From Candidatus Leptofilum gracile (GTDB lineage: Bacteria; Chloroflexota; Anaerolineae; Promineifilales; Promineifilaceae): a stretch of DNA of 64,000 nucleotides. The position numbers and the translations under genes were made by a program. This document shows positions 57,487 to 64,000 of the stretch, in pieces. The stretch lies in contig JADJOJ010000011.1 of assembly GCA_016713825.1 (NCBI GenBank), positions 1 through 64,000 on the forward strand. Reading direction: 5' to 3'. Within the stretch, counting starts at the first letter, position 1; every line of letters begins with the position of its first letter. The notes under the pieces are model-generated. The model was not told where the DNA came from. It worked only from the letters and a program-made list of their open reading frames with translations, and did no database searches.

Positions 57487-57948
57487 TTACCTGAGGTGTG
57501 GCCAATATTGTTGATGAACGGCCGTTCCTACCTCCTCCAACATAGGCCCAAGCACCGTCACCGGGCGGCTGCCTCTGGCAAAAATCTCCGCGCAGGGAAT
57601 CAAAAAATCGCCGCCAGCAATTGCCCCGAGTGCGGCCGCCGAGCAGCCAAAAATGATGTGGCTGATGCCCGACCAGTAAATGGCCCCCGCACACATGGCG
57701 CACGGTTCCGTGCTGGTGACCAGGGTGCATTCGGCCAAAAATTGTGGCGAAAACTGCCGCGCTGCCTGGCTCACCAGGTTCAGCTCCGCGTGGCGGGTGA
57801 TGTCGTGGTCGGTGTGGACACTGTTTACGGCCGTTAATACCACCACCCCCCGCCGCACCAACAGCGCCCCAAACGGATGATCCCCATTGGCCACTGCTTG
57901 CTGCGCCAGCCCAATCGCCTGCCGCATGTACTGTTCCTCATTTTCCAT
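57487..57948 (-). CDS. Nucleoside/base deaminase (CDA superfamily)
   Basis: 153 residues, start ATG 57948 after AAGGAGAA. Zinc signature: HAEL (His and catalytic Glu) near 52-55 and TEPCAMCAGAIYWSGI (two Cys) near 80-95. FGALLVRRGVVV and AIAGGDFLIPCAEIF place it nearer guanine/nucleoside deaminases than tRNA adenosine deaminase TadA. Cytoplasmic; it may salvage guanine or cytosine. Convergent with the regulator before it by 12 bases. Confidence 0.88.
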   Translation of the reverse strand: MENEEQYMRQAIGLAQQAVANGDHPFGALLVRRGVVVLTAVNSVHTDHDITRHAELNLVSQAARQFSPQFLAECTLVTSTEPCAMCAGAIYWSGISHIIFGCSAAALGAIAGGDFLIPCAEIFARGSRPVTVLGPMLEEVGTAVHQQYWPHLR

Positions 57949-58127
57949 CGTGATCCGTTCTCCTTGCTTGCAGTTTGTTCATTTTGCCCAATGATCTTAC
58001 CGCGTGGCCCATTTTGTGCACCACCCATTCTGCACCACGGCGGCCCAAACGGGCTGTTTTCTGGCGAAGCGATGCGCCAGGTGAACGAGGGTGTGGTACC
58101 CCATCACTTTTGCCTTATAATCCCCTC

Positions 58128-60752
58128 GTGTTTGAAACCTTGCTGCAAACCAAGCTGTACCTGCCCCCCGCTCGGCCCGATTGGGTGGCCCGGCCCCGCC
58201 TGCTAGACAGGCTGGCGCGCAGCCCGCTTACCCGGCTCAGCCTCATCTCGGCCCCGGCGGGCTATGGCAAAACCACGCTGGTCACCGCCTGGCTGCGGCA
58301 GCTAGATGGCATCCCCATTTGCTGGCTCTCGCTGGATGAGGATGATGGCGATCCTTCCCAATTTTTCCGCTATTTGGCGGCGGCGATACGGCCGTTACCC
58401 CACGCCCAAACCAATTTGCCCCAACTGCTGCAAGCCCAGCAAGCCATGCCCGCCAAAGCGTTGATGGCCGCCTTTGTGCAGGATGTAACGGCCGTTCCCG
58501 ACCCGTTCATCCTTGTTTTAGACGATTACCACCTGGTAGATTCGCCAGAAATTGACGCCGCGCTCACCTTTTTGCTGGCCCACCAGCCGCCGCAGCTGCA
58601 CCTGGTCATCACCACCCGCGAAGACCCCAACCTGCCGCTGCCCCGGCTGCGCGTGCGCAGTCAGCTCACCGAACTGCGCGCTGCCGATTTGCGCTTTACC
58701 CCCGACGAGGCCGCTGCCTTCTTCCGGCAAACGATGGGGCTAACCCTGCCCGCCGAGGCGATTACCGCCCTGGAGCAGCGCACCGAGGGCTGGGTGGCTG
58801 GCTTGCAGCTGAGCGCATTGGCTTTGCAAAATCAGGATGTGGCCAGCGTCATCGAATCGTTTGGTGGCGGGCACCATTTTGTGCTGGACTACCTGGTGGC
58901 AGAGGCGTTGCAGCAGCAGCCAGCGCACGTGCAGATTTTTTTGCGGGAAACGGCCGTACTCGACCGCTTCTGTGCCCCCCTTTGCGATGCGGTTCTGGCC
59001 GATTCGGCAATTAGCAGCCACGATGTGCTGGCGCATCTGGCGCGGGCCAATCTGTTTTTGGTGCCGCTAGACGGCGAGCGCCGCTGGTACCGTTACCACC
59101 ACCTTTTTGCCGATTTGCTGCGCCAGCGGCTGCAAACCGCCCAGGATGAAGCCCATCTGGCCCAACTGCATCAGCGGGCCAGCCGTTGGTTTGAAGCCAA
59201 CAACCTGCTGCTAGAAGCATTTCGCCATGCCGCTGCCGCCAATGATGTTGCCCTGGCGGCCCGTCTGGTTGAGGGCGATGGGTTACCCCTTTATTTTCGC
59301 GGCGAGGCGACCCCGGTGCGGCGCTGGTTGGAATCGCTGCCAGATGCTGAATATCGCGCCAGGCCCGCTTTGTGGGTGACGTACGCCTCTGTGCTCACCC
59401 TCACTGGTCGCCTGCACGGCAACATCGAAGAAATTTTGCAGGCCGCAGAAACGGCGCTGCAAGCTGTGACGCCAGATGACAAAACGGCCGATCTGCTGGG
59501 CCAAATTGCGGCCAATCGGGCCATGTTAGGCGTTGTGAAAAACGAGGTTGATAAAATCATCACCCAATCTCGCCTGGCTTTAGAATGGCTGCACCCCCAT
59601 AACGCACCGATGCGCACCACCGCCACCTGGACGCTGGGCTATGCTTATCAGGTGCAGGGCAATTGGGCAGCGGCTCTTGAGGCGTATGCCGAAACCATCA
59701 CCCAGAGCCAGAAATCTGGCAACATCATGACAGAAATAGCGGCAACGACGTGCATGGGGCAGATTCAGGAAGCCGAAAACCAGCTCCAGCAAGCTGCCGA
59801 AACCTTCCAGCACATTTTGCAGCTGATGGGTGACCCGCCGTGGCCTGCGGCGTGCGAAGCGTGTGTGGGGCTGGGCCGCATCCATTACCAATGGAATGAG
59901 TTGGCGCGTGCAGAGCAGTATGGGCAGCAGGGGCTGGCGCTGGCGCGGCAGTTGGAAAATGTAGATACGCCCGCGGCTTGTGGCTTGCTGTTGGCTCGCG
60001 TTAAGCTGGCTCAGGGGGATGCCTCAGCGGCTTTGGCGCTGTTGGTTGAGGCGGAGCAGTTTGTGCAGCAGCATCATTTTGACCATTGGGTTGGGGAGAT
60101 AACGGCCGTTCGCCTGCAAACCTACCTGCACCAGGGGGATTTTACCGCCGCAGCCCAATTGGCCGAAAATCACGATCTGCCTCTGAGCTGGGCGCGGCTG
60201 CATTTGGCGCAGGGCAATCCGGCGGCGGCGCTAGAGGTGCTGGCCTCGGTGCGCCGGGTGGCGCCTGAGGATCGGTTGCCGGTGCTGCTGCAGCAGGCGT
60301 TGGCTGTGGCGGAAGTGGGGCAGGGGGAAACGGCCGTAACCCACCTGCAAGAAGCGCTCACCCTGGCCCAGCCCGGCGGCCTCATCCGTCCCTTTGTGGA
60401 TGAAGGGCCAGCGCTGGCCCGCCTGCTCTACGAAGCCCTGTCGCGTGGCATCTACCCTGCGTATGTAAACCAACTGCTGGCCGCCTTCACCGCCACAGAT
60501 GCCCCATCCACGCCCGCTTCCCAGACCTCCGCCGCTGATGCTGAGCTGCTCGATCCCCTCAGTGACCGGGAATTGGAAGTGCTCCAGCTCATCGCCGAAG
60601 GGTTGACCAACCAGGAAGTGGCCAACCGGCTTTACCTTTCGCTGCACACCGTCAAGGTGCACGCCCGCAACATTTTCTCTAAACTTGGCGTTAAAAACCG
60701 CACCCAGGCCGTCGCCAAAGGGCGTGCTCTGGGTTTGCTTCCCCCCATTTAA
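58128..60752 (+). CDS. MalT-like LuxR-family regulator (second)
   Basis: 874 residues from GTG 58128 (read Met-FETLLQTKLYLPPARPDWV), the family's usual start motif; the open frame extends upstream to 57975 without similarity. P-loop ISAPAGYGKTTLVTAWL near 35-50, Walker B FILVLDDYHLVDSPEID, sensor region LRFTPDEAAAFF, then TPR-like helical repeats to about 790, and a C-terminal LuxR HTH (LSDRELEVLQLIAEGLTNQEVANRL, HTVKVHARNIFSKLGVKNRTQAV). It lacks the N-terminal extra module of the 54.5-kb regulator. The target is unknown; the nearest gene cluster is the NRPS/decarboxylase pair. Confidence 0.93.
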   Translation: MFETLLQTKLYLPPARPDWVARPRLLDRLARSPLTRLSLISAPAGYGKTTLVTAWLRQLDGIPICWLSLDEDDGDPSQFFRYLAAAIRPLPHAQTNLPQLLQAQQAMPAKALMAAFVQDVTAVPDPFILVLDDYHLVDSPEIDAALTFLLAHQPPQLHLVITTREDPNLPLPRLRVRSQLTELRAADLRFTPDEAAAFFRQTMGLTLPAEAITALEQRTEGWVAGLQLSALALQNQDVASVIESFGGGHHFVLDYLVAEALQQQPAHVQIFLRETAVLDRFCAPLCDAVLADSAISSHDVLAHLARANLFLVPLDGERRWYRYHHLFADLLRQRLQTAQDEAHLAQLHQRASRWFEANNLLLEAFRHAAAANDVALAARLVEGDGLPLYFRGEATPVRRWLESLPDAEYRARPALWVTYASVLTLTGRLHGNIEEILQAAETALQAVTPDDKTADLLGQIAANRAMLGVVKNEVDKIITQSRLALEWLHPHNAPMRTTATWTLGYAYQVQGNWAAALEAYAETITQSQKSGNIMTEIAATTCMGQIQEAENQLQQAAETFQHILQLMGDPPWPAACEACVGLGRIHYQWNELARAEQYGQQGLALARQLENVDTPAACGLLLARVKLAQGDASAALALLVEAEQFVQQHHFDHWVGEITAVRLQTYLHQGDFTAAAQLAENHDLPLSWARLHLAQGNPAAALEVLASVRRVAPEDRLPVLLQQALAVAEVGQGETAVTHLQEALTLAQPGGLIRPFVDEGPALARLLYEALSRGIYPAYVNQLLAAFTATDAPSTPASQTSAADAELLDPLSDRELEVLQLIAEGLTNQEVANRLYLSLHTVKVHARNIFSKLGVKNRTQAVAKGRALGLLPPI

Positions 60753-60810
60753 CCGTTCTCTACCGTTAAAATTGAGGCGAGTGCTCAAACTCATAGAGGA
60801 AAATTCACAG

Positions 60811-60850
60811 AGGAGACGACACCAACTGTCGCCGACCACCATGAATGAAA
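60811..60850. repeat. Dispersed repeat, copy matching 11719-11759
   Basis: AGGAGACGACACC--CTGTCGCCGACC followed by ACCATGAATGAAAA is the same as the copy in the gap before the lone receiver gene, except for two bases in the loop. CGACA and TGTCG within it can pair. Confidence 0.88.
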
Positions 60851-60854
60851 ACCC

Positions 60855-60911
60855 AACCTCCGGGAGGTTCAGTGCGTAACAGAGGCCATTTTTGAAGCCT
60901 CCCGGAGGTTT
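60855..60911. terminator. Hairpin between regulator and decarboxylase genes
   Basis: AACCTCCGGGAGGTTC (60855-60870) pairs with GAAGCCTCCCGGAGGTTT (60894-60911) and is followed by TATTTTC. Each arm is also nearly self-palindromic (CCTCCGGGAGG). The genes on both sides end here (plus-strand regulator, minus-strand decarboxylase), so it can serve both. Confidence 0.8.
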
Positions 60912-60957
60912 ATTTTCTAAGGAAATTGCGCAAAAAAGGCAGATTTCAGCCGTTGCC

Positions 60958-62376
60958 TTACGCCAGTTCCAAATCCGGCAGCGCAACCACATCTCGCGCC
61001 AGCATGTCCGACATCCGCTCGCGGTGCCGGATCAACCTGTCTTCACCGTCTTCATTCAGCGCCACAATCGCCGGACGCAAAAAAGAGAACGAGTTGCTCT
61101 GCGGAATAAAATAAGCGCCGGAATCCATAATCGCCAGCTTATCCCCCATTGCCAGCTTGGGCAGGTTCCAGGCATACAGCAGCGTATCGCCCAGGTGACA
61201 CAGCGGCCCCACTACCCGGTACGTTTCGCGGGGCTGGGCCGATTTTTGCACTGGAAAAACCTGATGGAATTCGCTTTGCATAATTTCAGCAATGTTCACC
61301 CCGGCATCCATAATGGCATAACAGAACTTTTCCATCGGCCGCAAAGAGACGACCGAAGTTAGCAAAAGCTGCGTGTTGCCCGTCATGGCGCGGCCTGGCT
61401 CGATTACAATTTTGGCTGGGGGCACGTTGTGCTGGGCAAACCAATCTTCTGCGGCCTGGGTAACGATGGCGGCATAAGCCCGTGGCGTCAACGCCTGGTT
61501 GGCATCTGGTTGGGTTGGCTCAATTAAAAAGGTTCTGGCCAGCCGCATATCCTGATCTGAAAAATGCCGGGTGGTGGGCACGCTCAGGCTGCCGCCAAAA
61601 TCGATGATTTGCGGCACAAAATTGAGCGATTGCTTCAGGTCTTGGCAAAAATTGAGCACATTTTGGACGTGGCTTCTGGCTTCATCAGCGCTGTGAATGA
61701 GCACGCCGCGATGGCAATGCACGCCCACCACGTTAAATTCTGGGACTGCCAGCAATTCCTGGAAAACAGCCAGCGCTTCGCCGCCGCTCATGGAAACCCC
61801 AAACTGGCCCGCCCAGGTATCGGCACTGTTGACGCGCAGCCCGACGTTGACTTTTTTGCCCAGCGCGGCGGCGATGGTTCTTACCCGGTCAATCTCTTCG
61901 CGGTGATTGATGTTGAGCATCAAAATGCCTTCAGCAATGGCTTGTTTGATTGAGGCATCTGATTTGGCCGGGCCGTTGTAAATAATTTTTTGGGCGGGAA
62001 CCCCCAATTTGAAGGCGAGGTTGAGCTCGTATTCTGAAATGACTTCTGCGCCTGCGCCAAACTGGTGCAGGTAGGTGAGGGTGCCGGGGACGGGATTGGT
62101 TTTGTAGGAGAGGAACAGTTCGCAGTTGAGGCCAGACCTGGATTGGGGGGTGCTGAAATCATGGTAGTTGTCAGCCAGCTTTTTGAGGTCAACGATGTGC
62201 AGGGGGGTGCCATATTCTTCGGCGAGGGTTTGTAGGGAACGGCCGTACAACGTTAATTCCCCGCCATCATAGCGAATGTTCCAATGTTCCACCGGTAAGT
62301 CTTGTCGGGGAGGTGTTCTGTTTTTTAAAAATGTGTGGGCTGTCTGTTTAATCTTTTCTTTTATATATGCTTTCAT
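60958..62376 (-). CDS. Fold-type III PLP-dependent decarboxylase (DAP/ornithine decarboxylase family)
   Basis: 472 residues from ATG 62376; the ORF reaches 62508 by overlapping the NRPS gene and that part is not homologous. The PLP Lys is in LFLSYKTNPVPGTLTYL (near 73), the PLP-phosphate Gly-rich loop is IIDFGGSLSVP, EPGRAMTG follows, and the partner-active-site Cys is in GPLCHLGDTLLYAW, as in LysA/SpeC-like enzymes. It decarboxylates an amino acid such as a diaminopimelate, ornithine or diaminobutyrate relative; it starts 32 bases after the NRPS stop and probably makes or edits a building block for that peptide (inference). Confidence 0.86.
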   Translation of the reverse strand: MKAYIKEKIKQTAHTFLKNRTPPRQDLPVEHWNIRYDGGELTLYGRSLQTLAEEYGTPLHIVDLKKLADNYHDFSTPQSRSGLNCELFLSYKTNPVPGTLTYLHQFGAGAEVISEYELNLAFKLGVPAQKIIYNGPAKSDASIKQAIAEGILMLNINHREEIDRVRTIAAALGKKVNVGLRVNSADTWAGQFGVSMSGGEALAVFQELLAVPEFNVVGVHCHRGVLIHSADEARSHVQNVLNFCQDLKQSLNFVPQIIDFGGSLSVPTTRHFSDQDMRLARTFLIEPTQPDANQALTPRAYAAIVTQAAEDWFAQHNVPPAKIVIEPGRAMTGNTQLLLTSVVSLRPMEKFCYAIMDAGVNIAEIMQSEFHQVFPVQKSAQPRETYRVVGPLCHLGDTLLYAWNLPKLAMGDKLAIMDSGAYFIPQSNSFSFLRPAIVALNEDGEDRLIRHRERMSDMLARDVVALPDLELA

Positions 62377-62407
62377 CGTCTCAGTTGAATGGGGTTTGGT
62401 TTGTTGA

Positions 62408-64000
62408 TTATTTACGGTGCTGCCTGATTGCTTTGCTAACCTGTAACAGCAAATCCCGCACGTTGGGTTCGCGGATGAGATCGTCATGATCGCCTTCCAC
62501 ATCAACAATTTTTAGATTATTCAAGGTGCTGCCCCAACCCAGGTCTCGCCCGATATGGTCATACACCTGCCACACTTTGGTCGCTCGGTACAAAATGACA
62601 GAACCGTCGTACGCGCCAAGGCTGTGCTTGCGGCGCAGCGCAGAAAGATGCGAACTCACGTACAGGTCGCGCAGTTCTAAGGGGATGTGGCGCTTGTTTT
62701 CCAGAATTTCCCTGAGTGCACGCTGCCGTAAAACGTGCTGCACCCGCTCAAACTGCCGGGCAATGCGTTGGTAAACAAAGTGCAGCGGGTATTCTAGCGC
62801 ATTGCGCAAATGTTCTGCTGGCGTCAAGCGGCGATTTTGCACATCGGGATGGTAGCTGTCTAGCAAAAGAACAACGGGCACCTCTTCGCCGTGCTGCCGC
62901 AAAATGGCGGCCATCTCTAAGGCAATCGAGCCGCCGCCGGAATAGCCAGCAATAAAGTATGGGCCAGCTGGCTGGTATTCTCGCATTTCGTGGAGGTAGT
63001 CATGGGCCATTTCTTCAATGGAACTGTGGGGTCGGGCAATGCCGTCGATGCCGCGTGCCTGAAAGCCGTACAGGTTCAGCTTTAGCTCGGGCATATGTTT
63101 TTTCCACTCTTGCATAAACAGGATGTTGCCGCCGCCGCCGTGCACGCAAAAGAGGTTGGGTTGGCTGGCTTCGGTGGTGGCGTGGACGCTGATTAAACTT
63201 TTGAAGGTGCGGGGGTTGGCAACGGCCGTTCCCGTCTTTAGCGCCTCAATCAAATCGCAAATCTGGGCAATGGTTCCCTTCTGAAACAGCTCATTGGGCG
63301 ATATTTCTACCCCAAACGCTTCCCGAACCTGGATGAGCATCTCGATCGCCAAAATAGAATGGCCGCCCAAATCAAAAAAGTCATCGTGCAGCCCCACCTG
63401 TTTTACGTTCAGCAGGTTTTGCCACATTTCGGCAATCTGCTTTTCACGGGCCGTTTGTGGCGGCACAAAATGGCTCTTGTCTCCCGCTTGTTTGTCTACA
63501 AATGTCAGCAAGCGGCGTGTATCAATCTTGCCATTGGGCGTTCGCGGATATTCCTTCACAAAAATGTAAGCGGTGGGAACCATGTAGTAAGGCAGCTGCG
63601 ATTTTAGATGTGTTTTGAGCGTGGCCAGGCTGATCGGTTGTGCCGCACGGTAAAAAGCCACAATTTGCTTGCTTTCGGCCGTTTCTTTAACGTCAATATG
63701 GCAATCATAGATGGCCGGGTGGCTTTCCAGCGTATGCCGGATCTCGCCCAATTCAATTCTAAACCCTCGGATATTTACCTGATGGTCTTTTCGGTTGAAA
63801 AAATTGATTAAGCCATCTGCCCGATACCGGCCCATGTCGCCAGTTTTATACAGCCTATCTTCCGGCAACTGGGTGAACGGGTTTATTAAAAACTTTTGCT
63901 GCGTCAGCGCCGGATCGCCCAAATAGCCCTCAGACAGGTAAGGTGTGCGAATATAGATTTCCCCCAGCTCATTGATGCCTGCCAACTGCTTGTTTTGGTT
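62408..64000 (-). CDS. Nonribosomal peptide synthetase, terminal module (partial, 5' end outside window)
   Basis: At least 530 residues, reading through the window edge without a start. The visible part is the end of an adenylation domain, with core motifs A7 YKTGDMGRYRADG, A8 NRKDHQVNIRGFRIELGEI and A10 PRTPNGKIDTRR; a carrier domain with the phosphopantetheine Ser in FFDLGGHSILAIEML; and a type I thioesterase with PNLFCVHGGGGN, AGYSGGGSIALEMA (catalytic Ser) and GDHDDLI (His). The C-terminal thioesterase releases or cyclises the peptide. The substrate-choosing part of the A domain is outside the window. Confidence 0.95.
   Translation of the reverse strand, partial: NQNKQLAGINELGEIYIRTPYLSEGYLGDPALTQQKFLINPFTQLPEDRLYKTGDMGRYRADGLINFFNRKDHQVNIRGFRIELGEIRHTLESHPAIYDCHIDVKETAESKQIVAFYRAAQPISLATLKTHLKSQLPYYMVPTAYIFVKEYPRTPNGKIDTRRLLTFVDKQAGDKSHFVPPQTAREKQIAEMWQNLLNVKQVGLHDDFFDLGGHSILAIEMLIQVREAFGVEISPNELFQKGTIAQICDLIEALKTGTAVANPRTFKSLISVHATTEASQPNLFCVHGGGGNILFMQEWKKHMPELKLNLYGFQARGIDGIARPHSSIEEMAHDYLHEMREYQPAGPYFIAGYSGGGSIALEMAAILRQHGEEVPVVLLLDSYHPDVQNRRLTPAEHLRNALEYPLHFVYQRIARQFERVQHVLRQRALREILENKRHIPLELRDLYVSSHLSALRRKHSLGAYDGSVILYRATKVWQVYDHIGRDLGWGSTLNNLKIVDVEGDHDDLIREPNVRDLLLQVSKAIRQHRK

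Overview
The window looks like a piece of a Chloroflexota genome (Anaerolineae/Ardenticatenia-like). This is inferred from gene content: several very large MalT-type LuxR ATPase regulators, NarL-type two-component systems, family-5 solute-binding transport of sugars, PadR plus HAAS membrane protein, and a secreted beta-helix protein ending in a YLPSI-type tail. I could not run a 16S or marker-gene search, so the rank is tentative. GC is moderately high. An 8-bp palindrome, ACGGCCGT (usually AACGGCCGTT), occurs about 83 times by hand count against one or two expected, and is spread over coding DNA in all frames.

Layout. 1-2.2 kb: the 3' two thirds of a 23S rRNA gene and a 5S rRNA gene. 2.2-6.4 kb: three genes broken by single-base shifts (MFS transporter, beta-helix protein, VOC-fold protein) around an intact GNAT acetyltransferase. 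6.4-9.9 kb: a hairpin repeat, a membrane protein, a TetA-like MFS exporter and an IS4-type insertion sequence with 14-bp terminal repeats and a 10-bp target duplication. 10-14 kb: an NAD(P)-binding protein, a DUF3307 protein, a stand-alone receiver and a malic enzyme. 14-19.6 kb (minus strand): two histidine kinases, a NarL regulator and an ABC-2 exporter. 19.7-23.1 kb: Hsp33, a VapBC pair framed by matching palindromes, and GlnRS. 23.5-34.7 kb: PadR/HAAS operon, sensor-like and membrane proteins, a kinase-fold protein, a GH36 alpha-galactosidase carrying an in-frame 33-bp tandem repeat, an RlmM-like methyltransferase, a phosphatase and a thioesterase. A 124-bp MITE sharing the IS ends lies at 34.9 kb.

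35-54 kb holds twelve co-directional genes on the minus strand: oppA-like binding protein, oppBCDF, a ChbG/YdjC deacetylase, a GH3, a GH2 beta-mannosidase, a second GH3, an alpha/beta hydrolase, a sugar MFS transporter and a third GH3 with a PA14 insert. A 1004-residue MalT-like regulator is divergent from oppA across a 300-bp control region. With the GH36 upstream, this reads as a locus for importing and degrading beta-mannan or galactoglucomannan oligosaccharides, with an Opp-type transporter in place of SusCD or a CUT1 system.

57.5-64 kb holds a nucleoside deaminase, a second MalT-like regulator, and the start of a probable small nonribosomal peptide cluster: a fold-III PLP decarboxylase downstream of an NRPS terminal module (end of adenylation domain, carrier protein, thioesterase) that runs off the window. 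No tRNA gene or CRISPR array was found. Intergenic spaces are rich in hairpins built from 7- or 8-bp periodic units.
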